Positions 18,426 to 32,300 of a stretch of DNA of 64,000 nucleotides are shown here, piece after piece. The stretch lies in assembly GCA_037953745.1 (NCBI GenBank), contig JBAKBP010007908.1, positions 1 through 64,000 of the forward strand, in the 5' to 3' direction. The DNA comes from Lithodes maja (taxonomy: Eukaryota; Arthropoda; Malacostraca; Decapoda; Lithodidae). Under the pieces are notes generated by a model. It saw only the letters and a program-made list of their open reading frames with translations. It was not told where the DNA came from and did no database searches. Position 1 is the first letter of the stretch. Each line of letters starts with the position of its first letter. A program made the translations under genes and the position numbers.

Positions 18426-21400
18426 GCTATATTTCCACAGTCAGTGAACTAGTGTTAAAAGGGAATATCACACCCCGTTACGGATCGGTGTGGCTGTAGA
18501 AGCCCACATTCTCAACTCTGATATGCTAAAATCTAGTCTCAAACTGACCTAGTGTTGTAGCGTTCCTAAACTGACTACCTCTAGATATTCGAGAAACTGA
18601 AACTTTACAAAACTACACTCGGTCAGTTTGAAACTAGATTTTAGCATATCAGAGTTGAGAATGTGGGTATCCACAGCCACACCAATCCGTAACCTTCTGT
18701 AAGTTTATGGATAGCAATTCGAGGGAAGTGAATTCCAAAGAGTAGTAACTCTGGGGGTAAATTAATTCTGATAAGCAGACTCTATAACTGGGCTATCTAC
18801 ACGAGACGTAGACATATAATAGAGCTAAAATCAGTACACACTGACACAGAATAAACTTAACATTTCACCAGAATACATGGAAACATAAAGACATATGTAT
18901 GTGTGTGTGTGAGACAGTCTCCCAGAAGATAAAATAAATAACCCTACACTAGACATATTCGTCCACATAGAATAAAGTAACATAACACCTATCGTTACCG
19001 GATTTCTGGTATTTTAGGCAAAAGCGTCCTGGGTTAGAAGCCATGGATTGCCACATGTGGTTGTTTTTTCCATTCACATATGCATAGCCTACGTGAGTTA
19101 CAGTTGGGATGTATAGGCAGTGTCCACCATTCTTTTTAATTACCTTGAAAGGGTTATGGGGGCTAATTATGTGGCGGCTGACTGTCGAAATCTAGCCTCA
19201 GACTGACCAAATTTCTTATATGCTAAAATATAGTCTTCTTAAGGGAATTTAACCCCCCTAAAAACCCACAGGTTTTGAGATGCCTTGGGTGGGGTTCGAA
19301 CCCTGGTTAGTGACGCATCACCATCACCACCAGGCCCGCGTGTGTGCTGGAGTGAGTGAAGGAACAGCGAGAGAAGGTGCATGTTTGTTTGTAAGTAGCA
19401 AATGGAAGGAATGTGTAAGAGAGTATGGGTCTGTGGGTTCAAGGATTGTGTGGGTGAGAATGAAAGTAGGAATACAAACGTGGGTGATTGTATGCGTGTA
19501 TGCCCCGACACATACGAATTGATCACAGAAAATATATAAAATAATTACATACTGCGTCTCTGTTGGTGCCTGGTTTCAGGCCCTCTTTGATTCCCGGTGG
19601 ATTGGCTGTTCCCATCTATAAAACGTTGTTCATGCGAACATACGTTATGTAGTTTTTCTACCAGGTTTTACAAAACCACATGAAAAACCTAGTTGTTGTT
19701 AAGGGCTTTCCTCCCCCTACACATTATTAAACATATAAAATATAGAATACAAATTATAAATAGGGGGACTAGAGAGGGAGAGAAATACCTTTTATGTCGG
19801 GCTATATTTCCACAGTCAGTGAACTAGTGTTAAAAGGGAATATCACACCCCGTTACGGATCGGTGTGGCTGTAGAAGCCCACATTCTCAACTCTGATATG
19901 CTAAAATCTAGTCTCAAACTGACCTAGTGTTGTAGCGTTCCTAAACTGACTACCTCTAGATATTCGAGAAACTGAAACTTTACAAAACTACACTCGGTCA
20001 GTTTGAAACTAGATTTTAGCATATCAGAGTTGAGAATGTGGGTATCCACAGCCACACCAATCCGTAACCTTCTGTAAGTTTATGGATAGCAATTCGAGGG
20101 AAGTGAATTCCAAAGAGTAGTAACTCTGGGGGTAAATGAATTCTGATAAGCAGACTCTATAACTGGGCTATCTACACGAGACGTAGACATATAATAGAGC
20201 TAAAATCAGTACACACTGACACAGAATAAACTTAACATTTCACCAGAATACATGGAAACATAAAGACATATGTATGTGTGTGTGTGAAACAGTCTCCCAG
20301 AAGATAAAATAAATAACCCTACACTAGACATATTCGTCCACATAGAATAAAGTAACATAACACCCTACACATTATTAAACATATAAAATATAGAATACAA
20401 ATTATAAATAGGGGGACTAGAGAGGGAGAGAAATACCTTTTGTGTCGGGCTATATTTCCACAGTCAGTGAACTAGTGTTAAAAGGGAATATCACACCCCG
20501 TTACGGATCGGTGTGGCTGTAGAAGCCCACATTCTCAACTCTGATATGCTAAAATCTAGTCTCAAACTGACCTAGTGTTGTAGCGTTCCTAAACTGACTA
20601 CCTCTAGATATTCGAGAAACTGAAACTTTACAAAACTACACTCGGTCAGTTTGAAACTAGATTTTAGCATATCAGAGTTGAGAATGTGGGTATCCACAGC
20701 CACACCAATCCGTAACCTTCTGTAAGTTTATGGATAGTAATTCGAGGGAAGTGAATTCCAAAGAGTAGTAACTCTGGGGTTAAATGAATTCTGATAAGCA
20801 GACTCTATAACTGGGCTATCTACACGAGACGTAGACATATAATAGAGCTAAAATCAGTATACACTGACACAGAATAAACTTAACATTTCACCAGAATACA
20901 TGGAAACATAAAGACATATGTATGTGTGTGTGTGAGACAGTCTCCCAGAAGATAACATAAATAACCCTACACTAGACATATTCGTCCACATAGAATAAAG
21001 TAACATAACACCCTACACATTATTAAACATATCAAATATAGAATACAAATTATGAATAGGGGGACTAGAGAGGGAGAGAAATACCTTTTGTGTCGGGCTA
21101 TATTTCCACAGTCAGTGAACTAGTGTTAAAAGGGAATATCACACCCCGTTACGGATCGGTGTGGCTGTAGAAGCCCACATTCTCAACTCTGATATGCTAA
21201 AATCTAGTCTCAAACTGACCTAGTGTTGTAGCGTTCCTAAACTGACTACCTCTAGATATTCGAGAAACTGAAACTTTACAAAACTACACTCGGTCAGTTT
21301 GAAACTAGATTTTAGCATATCAGAGTTGAGAATGTGGGTATCCATAGCCACACCAATCCGTAACCTTCTGTAAGTTTATGGATAGCAATTCGAGGGAAGT

Positions 21401-21745
21401 GAATTCCAAAGAGTAGTAACTCTGGGGTTAAATGAATTCTGATAAGCAGACTCTATAACTGGGCTATCTACACGAGACGTAGACATATAATAGAGCTAAA
21501 ATCAGTATACACTGACACAGAATAAACTTAACATTTCACCAGAATACATGGAAACATAAAGACATATGTATGTGTGTGTGTGAGACAGTCTCCCAGAAGA
21601 TAAAATAAATAACCCTACACTAGACATATTCGTCCACATAGAATAAAGTAACATAACACCCTACACATTATTAAACATATAAAATATAGAATACAAATTA
21701 TAAATAGGGGGACTAGAGAGGGAGAGAAATACCTTTTGTGTCGGG
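18426..21745 (+). repeat. 648-bp tandem array with internal palindrome
   Basis: Units start at gctatatttccacagtcag: 18,426, 19,801, 20,449 and 21,097. The first interval is enlarged by an insertion of about 727 bp. Each unit contains an inverted repeat with arms of about 70 bp (for example 18,480-18,553 and 18,617-18,692, marked by cattctcaactctgatatgc and its complement) and also the satellite-type stretch gagacgtagacatataatag. No ORF is maintained. Confidence 0.9.
18988..19713 (-). mobile_element. Insertion in the 648-bp array, containing a tRNA-like SINE
   Basis: The array reads aacataacaccctacacatt when intact; here it is split after aacacc and resumes at ccctacac. The insert includes, on the minus strand at about 19,290-19,355, an A-box-like TGGTGGTGATGGTGATGCG and a B box GGTTCGAACCC. 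A GT/AT-rich body follows. No coding sequence is recognised. Confidence 0.65.
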
Positions 21746-22137
21746 AGCAGCATGAATTGTAGTTGGTTCTCTATGAGATGGGGCTATTTATATGTTTGGA
21801 AAAGGGGGGTGGCTACTGGGGGAGGAGTCTAAATAAAGGGGTGTGTGTGTGTTGTATGGTGGATCTCTCACACTCCCCTTTATTTAGACTCCACCCCCAG
21901 TAGCCACCCCCTTTTCCAAACATATAAATAGCCCCATCTCACAGAGAACCAACTACAATTGAAGCTGCTCCCACACAAAAGGTATTCTCTCCCTCTGTAT
22001 TCTATAATATATATATTTTGTATAATGTGTAATGCGCTGTGTTAGTTTATTCTGTTTGAATGTGTCAAGTGTAGGGTTATTTATTTTATCTTCTGGGAGA
22101 CAATATCGAGTGTTCCAACCAGGTCTCCCCAGTACAT
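21600..22137. mobile_element. Foldback element 2
   Basis: Same structure as foldback 1, centred near 21,862. Arms carry gagatggggctatttatatg and its complement, and pair over at least 105 bp with few mismatches; this copy is more perfect than copy 1. The right arm continues to the satellite-like aatgtgtcaagtgtagggtt also seen at 4.2 kb. Confidence 0.8.
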
Positions 22138-23690
22138 AGATCGAGTTGCCAACTAACACCAGACTTTTGCCTTGCTCGAATATATCTACGCTAATTCTCG
22201 ATCATTTCGTGACATATTCCATTACGGGGTCCCCATTTTTGTTCTGCATAGTAACTAAGTAGCCTATTGTTGGCGGATACTGTCTTATTAAAAATGTTGT
22301 TATTTATAACTCTGTGCTGTAAAAAAGAAAGGTGTAATAAGCGATAATATGAGCAATGAACCCGCCGTATCATGCATTCACTAGAGAGATGGGTCCAGAC
22401 AAAAAAACTCAAGCGTAAATCTACCCTTGAGTGATCACTGCCAGGCTATATTAATCCTCTCACATCCGGACGCGATTTCCATATATGTATGCAAATACAA
22501 AATGTTCACTAACAAAATTTTGAGGTAGAGCGAGTTGGAAATTAGACATTTCGATTTTTTTTTTACAACGCTTATTACCGAGTGCCCTAATGTGTTTTTT
22601 TGTATTTATTTAATGTGTTAATTTGCTTATCTTCAAGTTCAATCTATAACGAAGCCGATGATACCTCATTTATCCAAATATATAGATTTGTTGGTGGATA
22701 AAAACAGCTCAGAAACAAATTATCACCAGGCGCCCAAATCCAAGTGTTTATCAGTTTTTGCAATACCTTTCATGTTTATTCGGTTATCTCACTTACTATT
22801 TGGTTTATCGTAATTCTGAAGTTACCGGTGGAATCCTCGTGAAATTCCGCTTCCATATATGTATGCAAATATAAAATGTTCTCTAACAAAATTTTGAGGT
22901 AGAGAGAGTTGGAAATTAGACATTTCGATTTTTTTTACAACGCTTATTACCGAGTGCCCTAATGTGTTTGTTTTGTATTTATTTAATGTGTTAATTTGCT
23001 TATCTTCAAGTTCAATCTATAACGAAGCCGATGATACCTCATTTATCCAAATACATGGATTTTTTGGTGGATAAAAACAGCTCAGAAACGCCAGGCGCCC
23101 AAATCCAAGTGTTTATCAGTTTTTGCAATACCTTTCACGTTTATTCGGTTATCTCACTTACTATTTGGTTTATCGTAATTCTGAAGTTACCGGTGGAATC
23201 CTCGTGAAATTCCGCTTCCATATATGTATACAAATATAAAATGTTCTCTAACAAAATTTTGAGGTAGAGATAAAAACAGCTCAGAAACAAATTATCGCCA
23301 GGCGCCCAAATCCAAGTTTTTATCAGTTTTTGCAATACCTTTCACGTTTATTCGTTTATCTCACTTACTATTTGGTTTATCGTAATTCTGAAGTTACCGG
23401 TGGAATCCTCGTGAAATTCCGCTTCCATATATGTATACAAATACAAAATGTTCTCTAACAAAATTTTGAGGTAGAGAGAGTTGGAAATTAGGCATTTCAA
23501 TTTTTTTTACAACGCTTATTACCGACTGCCCTAATGTGTTTGTTTTGTATTTATTTAATGTGTTTATTTGCTTATCTTCAAGTTCAATCTATAACGAAGC
23601 CGATGATACCTCATTTATCCAAATATGTGGATTTTTTGGTGGATAAAAACAGCTCAGAAACAAATTATCGCCAGGCGCCATCGTCGTAAT
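22138..23690 (-). repeat. Inverted counterpart of 13,898-15,866 (dispersed repeat, then 365-bp array B)
   Basis: In order: reverse of gttggcaactcgatct, the 250-bp repeat reversed (22,190-22,450), then about four reversed 365-bp units to about 23,690, one of them cut short near 23,270. The far end of the block is lost. Confidence 0.85.
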
Positions 23691-23789
23691 AGTAAGCTTT
23701 GTCTCTACAAATACCTAATTAATTACTCTCCATCGTCGTCACCACCATTGGATAAAAATACACTCTCTATTCCTAAACCACATAACTCG

Positions 23790-25850
23790 ATTAATGAAAT
23801 TAACAGACACATGTGGCAGTCCGGGGATTCGAACCTAGGATGCTCACATAGAAACCCCTACTTAAAATAATGTACTGAACGTCTCAAAAAAACACACTCA
23901 AAAAGCTTTGTTCTACTTATATGGCGAAATTGGAGACAAAATCGGGTAGTAAATGTAGGCGTTTTTCGAGTATGTGTGGAGTATACCGACTGGATCGTGA
24001 GTGTAGCCATTGTTTTATGAAAAATGTATATGTATATACACACAATATGTGGATAGACAGACAAACACTCTCTCCCCTCCGGTAAAAAGTAGGTTACCAT
24101 CAATCAACTTGTCATGCATAGAATCAATGAAATTAACAAACACATGTGGCAGTCCGGGGATTCGAACCTAGAAACACTCTCTCCCTTCCGGTAGCCTACC
24201 CCTACTTAAAATAATGTACTGAACGTCTCAAAAAACAACACTCAAAAAGCTTTGTTCTACTTATATGGCGAAATTGGAGACAAAATCGGGTGGTAAATGT
24301 AGGCGTTTTTCGAGTATGTGTGGAGTATACCGACTGGATAGCGAGTGTAGCCATTGTTTTATGAAAAATGTATATGTATATACACATAATATGTGGATAG
24401 ACAGACAAACACTCTCTCCCCTCCGGTAAAAAGTAGGTTACCATCAATCAACTTGTCATGCATAGAATCAATGAAATTAACAAACACATGTGGCAGTCCG
24501 GGGATTCGAACCTAGAAACACTCTCTCCCTTCCGGTAGCCTACCCCTACTTAAAATAATGTACTGAACGTCTCAAAAAACAACACTCAAAAAGCTTTGTT
24601 CTACTTATATGGCGAAATTGGAGACAAAATCGGGTAGTAAATGTAGGCGTTTTTCGAGTATGTGTGGAGTATATAGACTGGATAGCGAGTGTAGCCATTG
24701 TTTTATGAAAAATGTATATGTATATACACATAATATGTGGATAGACAGACAAACACTCTCTCCCCTCCGGTAAAAGTAGGTTACCATCAATCAACTTGTC
24801 ATGCATAGAATCAATGAAATTAACAAACACATGTGGCAGTCCGGGATTCGAACCTAGAAACACTCTCTCCCTTCCGGTAGCCTACCCCTACTTAAAATAA
24901 TGTACTGAACGTCTCAAAAAAACAACACTCAAAAAGCTTTGTTCTACTTATATGGCGAAATTGGAGACAAAATCGGGTAGTAAATGTAGGCGTTTTTCGA
25001 GTATGTGTGGAGTATATAGACTGGATCGTGAGTGTAGCCATTGTTTTATGAAAAATGTATATGTATATACACATAATATGTGGATAGACAGACAAACACT
25101 CTCTCCCCTCCGGTAAAAGTAGGTTACCATCAATCAACTTGTCATGCATAGAATCAATGAAATTAACAAACACATGTGGCAGTCCGGGATTCGAACCTAG
25201 AAACACTCTCTCCCTTCCGGTAGCCTACCCCTACTTAAAATAATGTACTGAACGTCTCAAAAAAACAACACTCAAAAAGCTTTGTTCTACTTATATGGCG
25301 AAATTGGAGACAAAATCGGGTAGTAAATGTAGGCGTTTTTCGAGTATGTGTGGAGTATATAGACTGGATCGTGAGTGTAGCCATTGTTTTATGAAAAATG
25401 TATATGTATATACACATAATATGTGGACATACAGACAAACACTCTCTCCCCTCCGGTAAAAGTACGTTACCATCAATCAACTTGTCATGCATAGAATCAA
25501 TGAAATTAACAAACACATGTGGCAGTCCGGGATTCGAACCTAGAAACACTCTCTCCCTTCCGGTAGCCTACCCCTACTTAAAATAATGTACTGAACGTCT
25601 CAAAAAAACAACACTCAAAAAGCTTTGTTCTACTTATATGGCGAAATTGGAGACAAAATCGGGTAGTAAATGTAGGCGTTTTTCGAGTATGTGTGGAGTA
25701 TACCGACTGGATCGTGAGTGTAGCCATTGTTTTATGAAAAATGTATATGTATATACACACAATATGTGGACAGACAGACAAACACTCTCTCCCCTCCGGT
25801 AAAAAGTAGGTTACCATCAATCAACTTGTCATGACCAACTGGATCGGGGT
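23790..25850 (+). repeat. 344-bp tandem array
   Basis: Six units with periods of 343-346 bp (gaacgtctcaaaaaa markers at 23,878, 24,223, 24,567, 24,909, 25,253, 25,596). Each contains, on the minus strand, CTAGGTTCGAATCCC, a B-box-like sequence, so the unit probably captured a tRNA-derived SINE. Minus frames are long in every unit but depend on near identity and differ by small indels; no protein is inferred. Confidence 0.85.
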
Positions 25851-26273
25851 TAGTTCGCTTTTAATGAAACTGGGAATTTTTACAATATTGCCCAACAATA
25901 GCATGTGTATATAGAAAGACAAACACTCTCTCCCCTCCGGTGAAAAGTAGGTTACCATCAATCAACTTGTTATGACCAACTGGATCGGGGTTATTTTGCT
26001 TTTAATGAAAGTGGGGATTTGTACAATATTGCCCAACAATAGCATGTGTATACACACAATATGTCGAAAGACAAGCAGTGTGGTCCAAGCCGCGAGAGAG
26101 AGAGGTAGGGTCTGGTCGGCTGGCTTGCAACAGCTCTCGTGCCTGTGCTCCCTCCTGTCTGCTCTGAAACACTCTACCTCTCAGAAAATATGTTTTTAAG
26201 GTTCCTATAGCTTAGGATTGACACGACCGAAATAGGGCGTTCGTTTTTATTTGTTATTTTCACTCTCCCTTAG
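25850..26273. other. Repeat scraps and possible 5' region of the mini-exon gene
   Basis: Two decayed copies of a roughly 140-bp repeat (gaccaactggatcggggtta) run to about 26,060. The GC-richer stretch 26,080-26,200 has no clear ORF or TATA box. The pyrimidine tract ending cactctcccttag at 26,273 looks like a splice acceptor, so a further 5' exon may exist here. Confidence 0.45.
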
Positions 26274-26354
26274 ATGAGTCCATCACCTCCACCTACCTCC
26301 ACCAAACGGAAACATATATTGTCGACACAACAACGCCAACACAAAAAACAAAAG
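26274..26354 (+). other. Mini-exon gene: exon 1
   Basis: 27 codons from ATG, Pro/Thr then Lys/Gln-rich, ending CAAAAG before GTTAAT. Possibly an internal exon, because cactctcccttag immediately precedes the ATG. Confidence 0.55.
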
Positions 26355-29300
26355 GTTAATGAAATGGAACTTTTTATGTTAGTTTGGTTAAAAATTAAAA
26401 GTGTAGATTTATATAGACTATAATTATAATGGAATTATTTTTCTTTTCAGATAAATACGCCGCCGTTACCACCACCACCTACTACTGGTGGTGGTGAGTG
26501 AATAAAAGTGTAGATTTATAGCAACTGCAACTCACGTAGGTTATGCATATGTGAATGGAAATAGCAATTAATGGGGCCTTAACCACTTAGAGAAGTCCTC
26601 TCGATAAATTGAAAATCAACACCTTATATATCGCACCATGAAGATAACAGAATTATTTTTCTTTTCAGACAGGGCCACCACCACCACCACCACCATCACC
26701 TACCACCACTAAACCGGAGGGACCACCACCTAGTACTACTACCACCACTAAACGGGGGGGACCATCATCATCATCACAACACGAAATACAAAAGGTGAAA
26801 TGTGTGGTGTATTTTGTTTTTACAGTGAAATTCATTTAACCAGAAAGCTTGTTTCTTTTGTCTGCTGAAGGTTGACCCTTTGGCGCACCTATAGTTTTCT
26901 ATGTTCGTCGCCATTATTATGACCCCTGAATAGAATGGACAATAGGGATTGTTCGATTCTTCCATGGTTATTGTAATAAGAATTTGAACCATGAAACTCA
27001 TCTTTTTAAAATATTTGTATTACTATAATTCCATTATAACTTCGGTAGTTGCTTCAAAGGGTCTATTATGAGTGTGTTCCTTTTATTTAATTGATAAAAT
27101 AAAGACCGAAAAACTTGAAGAAAAGCAAATAAACACATTAAATTAATACAAAAACAAACACATTAGGGCACTCGGTAATAAGCGTTGTAAAAAAAATCGA
27201 AATGCCTAATTTCCAACTCGCTCTACCTCAAAATTTTGTTAGAGAACATTTTTTATTTGTATACATATATGGAAGCGGAATTTCACGAGGATTCCACCGG
27301 TAACTTCAGAATTACGATAAACCAAATAGTAAGTGAGATAAACGAATAAATGTGAAAGATATTGCAAAAACTGATAAAAACTTGGATTTGGGCGCCTGGC
27401 GATAATTTGTTTCTGAGCTGTTTTTATCCACCAAAAAATCCACGTATTTGGATAAATGAGGTATCATCGGCTTCGTTATAGATTGAACTTGAAGATAAGC
27501 AAATAAACACATTAAATAAATACAAAAACAAACACATTAGGGCACTCGGTAATAAGCGTTGTAAAAAAAATCGAAATGCCTAATTTCCAAATCGCTCTAC
27601 CTCAAAATTTTGTTAGAGAACATTTTGTATTTGTATACATATATGGAAGCGGAATTTCACGAGGATTCCATCGGTAACTTCAGAATTACGATAAACCAAA
27701 TAGTAAGTGAGATAAACGAATAAATGTGAAAGGTATTGCAAAAACTGATAAAAACTTGGATTTGGGCGCCTGGCGATAATTTGTTTCTGAGCTGTTTTTA
27801 TCCACCAAAAATCCACGCATTTGGATAAATGAGGTATCATCGGCTTCGTTATAGATTGAACTTGAAGATAAGCAAATAAACACATTAAATAAATACAAAA
27901 CAAACACATTAGGGCACTCGGTAATAAGCGTTGTAAAAAAAAATCGAAATGCCTAATTTCCAATTCGCTCTACCTCAAAATTTTGTTAGAGAACATTTTG
28001 TATTTGTATACATATATGGAAGCGGAATTTCACGAGGATTCCACCGGTAACTTTAGAATTACGATAAACTAAATAGTAAGTGAGATAAACGAATAAACGT
28101 GAAAGGTATTGCAAAAACTGATAAACACTTGGATTTGGGCGCCTGGCGTTTCTGAGCTGTTTTTATCCACCAAAAAATCCACGTATTTGGATAAATGAGG
28201 TATCATCGGCTTCGTTATAGATTGAACTTGAAGATAAGCAAATTAACACATTAAATAAATACAAAACAAACACATTAGGGCACTCGGTAATAAGCGTTGT
28301 AAAAAAAATCGAAATGCCTAATTTCCAACTCGCTCTACCTCAAAATTTTGTTGGAGAACATTTTGTATTTGTATACATATATGGAAGCGGAATTTCACGA
28401 GGATTCCACCGGTAACTTCAGAATTACGATAAACCAAATAGTAAGTGAGATAAACGAATAAATGTGAAAGGTATTGCAAAAACTTATACAAACTCGGTAA
28501 TAAGCGTTTTAAAAAAAATCGAAATGCCTAATTTCCAACTCGCTCTACCTCAAAATTTTGTTAGAGAACATTTTGTATTTGTATACATATATGGAAGCGG
28601 AATTTCACGAGGATTCCACCGGTAACTTCAGAATTACGATAAACCAAATAGTAAGTGAGATAAACGAATAAACGTGAAAGGTATTGCAAAAACTGATAAA
28701 AACTTGGATTTGGGCGCCTGGTTTTATATTTGCATACATATATATGAAAGCGGAAGGTCATGAGGATTCCACCGGTAACTTCAGAATTACGATAAACCAC
28801 ATAGTAAGTGAGATAACCGAATAAACGTGAAAGTATTGCAAAAACTGATAAACACTTGGATTTTAGCGCCTGGCGATAATTTGTTTCTGAGCTGTTTTTA
28901 TCCACCAAAAAATCTTTGTATTTGGATAAATGAGGTATCATCGGCTTTGTTATAGATTGAACTTGAAGATAAGCAAATTAACACATTAAATAAATACAAA
29001 ACAAACACATTAGGGCACTCGGTCATAAGCGTTGTAAAAAAAATCGAAATGTCTAATTTCCAACTCTCTCTACCTCAAAAGTTTGTTAGTGAAAATAACA
29101 AATAAAAACGAACGCCTTAATGAAATTAACAAACACATGTGGCAGTCTAGAGCTAAAATCACCCTAAAAACTAGGCTAATTAACATTGAATTGACAACTT
29201 CCGGCCCGGACGTAGTGGGGCTTAATAGTATCGGCCGGCGAGGCTGGCCATTGTTGCCATTATCACCACAGAGATTTTTTTTATTTGCATACATATATAT

Positions 29301-32300
29301 GAAAAAGGAATGTCATTAGGATTCCACCGGTAACTTCAGAATTACGATAAACCACATAGTAAGTGAGATAACCGAATAAACGTGAAAGGTATTGCAAAAA
29401 CTGATAAACACTTGGATTTTGGAGCCTGGCGTTTCTGAGCTGTTTTCATCCACCAACAAATCCATGTATTTGGATAAATGAGGTATCATCGGCTTCGTTA
29501 TAGATTGAACTTCAAGATAAGCAAACAAAAACATTAAATTAATACAAAAACAAAAACATTAGGGCACTCGGTCATAAGCGTTGTAAACAAAAAATCGAAA
29601 TACCTAATTTCCAACTCTCTCTACCTCAAAAGTTTGTTAGAGATTTTTTTTATTTGCATACATATATATGAAAGCGGAAGGTCATGAGGATTCCACCGGT
29701 AACTTCAGAATTACGATAAACCAAATAGTAAGTGAGATAACCGAATAAAAGTGAAAGTATTGCAAAAACTGATAAACACTTGGATTTTAGCACCTGGCGA
29801 TAATTTGTTTCTGAGCTGTTTTTATCCACCAAAAAATCTTTGTATTTGGATAAATGAGGTATCATCGGCTTCGTTATAGATTGAACTTGAAGATCAGCCA
29901 AACAAAAAAAACACATTAGGGCACTCGGTAATAAGCGTTGTAAAAAAACATTCGAAATGCCTAATTTCCAACTCGCTCTACCTCAAAATTTTGTTAGTGA
30001 ACATTTTGTATTTGCATACATATATGGAAGCGGAATTCCACGAGGATTCCATCGGTAACTTCAGAATTACGATAAACCAAATAGTAAGTGAGATAAACGA
30101 ATAAACGTGAAAGTATTGAAAACATTGATATACAAATTATTTTTCGCACCTGGAGATACTTATTACACATAATAGATATAAAAGGAAGACACAATCATTA
30201 TTTTTCACTAAAACACTATATTTGTGTACAATATTGCACAATAACACTGTAAACATAAGCTTTGCTGGACCCAAGAGCGAGCGAGCGGGGCAAAGGTCTT
30301 GAGGCACACACACACACACACGCTCTCCCATGGACGCTGACTGAGGCAAGACTGAGGCTCCCTTTGTCACAGTCCCAGCCTCCGTGCGTCTACCCAGAGA
30401 AGCTGAGGGGGTTTCTATGAGTTTCCATTGAACTTGATTTGATACCGAATATCCATACCAAATATGACGCGCGTCGGACGAAAACTTAATTTTTGGCGAA
30501 TATTTTTAAGTTTGATGACTCTCCAAAAAAAATATATTTTCTTTTCCTGAGAATTTACGCGTGTGAGCCTGAAGATGAGGTATATGGTATATAGATTATA
30601 ATTATACCCTAATTATTTTACTTTCAGGCTACTCCACGGGGGAAACCATCATCACAAAAGGTTTCTGGAACTATTTTTTTTGGAGTGAATTGGTTAAATA
30701 AAATATGAAGTGTATTTTACAACACTTGATAATGAGGGATTCCTCTGACATAATAAATCAATATATTTACACTCAATACCAAATTGGTTCAAGGCACTCC
30801 CTGTTATGAAAAAGGTTTTTTAAGTTTGATGACTCTCCAAAAAAATATATTTTCTTTTCCTGAGAATTTACGCGTGTGAGCCTGAAGATGAGGTATATGG
30901 TATATAGATTATAATTATACCCTAATTATTTTACTTTCAGGCTACTCCACGGGGGAAACCATCATCACAAAAGGTTTCTGGAACTATTTTTTTTGGAGTG
31001 AATTGGTTAAATAAAATATGAAGTGTATTTTACAACACTTGATAATGAGGGATTCCTCTGACATAATAAATCAATATATTTACACTCAATACCAAATTGG
31101 TTCAAGGCACTCCCTGTTATGAAAAAGGTTCTTTGACCAATGACCCTGTTTTATATAACTTATTCCAAAAAGTACAAGAACGTAAAATGTTCCCTAAATA
31201 AGATTCTCTTAGTAGGGGAGACACGAAATGCGATTTAGAGCCCCTATAACTGGGCTATCTTAATACATGAGACGTAGACATATAATAGAGCTAAAATCAC
31301 CCTAAAAACTAGGCTAGTTAACATTGAATTGACAAAATAAGATTTTCTCTAAAAATATTTTCTGAGATTGGACACTAAAGTGAATTAATGGTCTTGTATA
31401 GGGGAGACACGAAACCCCATTTAGAGCCCCTATAACTGGGCTATCTTAATACATGAAACGTAGACATATAATAGAGCTAAAATCAGCCTAATAACTAGGC
31501 TAGTTAACATTGAATTGACCAAAATAAGATTCTCTCTAAAAATATTTTCTGAGATTGGACACTAAAGTGAATTAATGGTCTTGTATAGGGGAGACACGAA
31601 ACGCGATTTAGAGCCCCTATAACTGGGCTATCTTAATACATGAGACGTAGACATATAATAGAGCTAAAATCACCCTAAAAACTAGGCTAGTTAACATTGA
31701 ATTGACAAAATAAGATTTTCTCTAAAAATATTTTCTGAGATTGGACACTAAAGTGAATTAATGGTCTTGTATAGGGGAGACACGAAACCCCATTTAGAGC
31801 CCCTATAACTGGGCTATCTTAATACATGAAACGTAGACATATAATAGAGCTAAAATCAGCCTAATAACTAGGCTAGTTAACATTGAATTGACCAAAATAA
31901 GATTCTCTCTAAAAATATTTTCTGAGATTGGACACTAAAGTGAATTAATGGTCTTGTATAGGGGAGACACGAAACGCGATTTAGAGCCCCTATAACTGGG
32001 CTATCTTAATACATGAAACGTAGACATATAATAAGCTAAAATCAGCCTAATAACTAGGCTAGTTAACATTGAATTGACCAAAATAAGATTCTCTCTAAAA
32101 ATATTTTCTGAGATTGGACACTAAAGTGAATTAATGGTCTTGTATAGGGAGACACGAAACCCCATTTAGAGCCCCTATAACTGGGCTATCTTAATACATG
32201 AAACGTAGGGTTAACGTGTATATTTATATCGATTATTTTACTTTTCAGACAACTAAACGGGGGAAACCATCACCATCACACGAAATAAAAAAGGTTAATA

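Larger units (their letters stand above)
30501..31128 (+). repeat. Tandem duplication of an exon with its introns, 313 bp
   Basis: Two nearly identical units of 313 bp, each with tttgatgactctccaaaaaa, an acceptor, the 11-codon exon and gattcctctgacataataaa. A recent event that added one exon to the gene without changing frame. Confidence 0.85.

Noticed and set aside
23858..25820. 80-105-residue minus-strand frames in the 344-bp array
   Set aside because: They exist because units are nearly identical; ends shift with small indels and no domain is visible.
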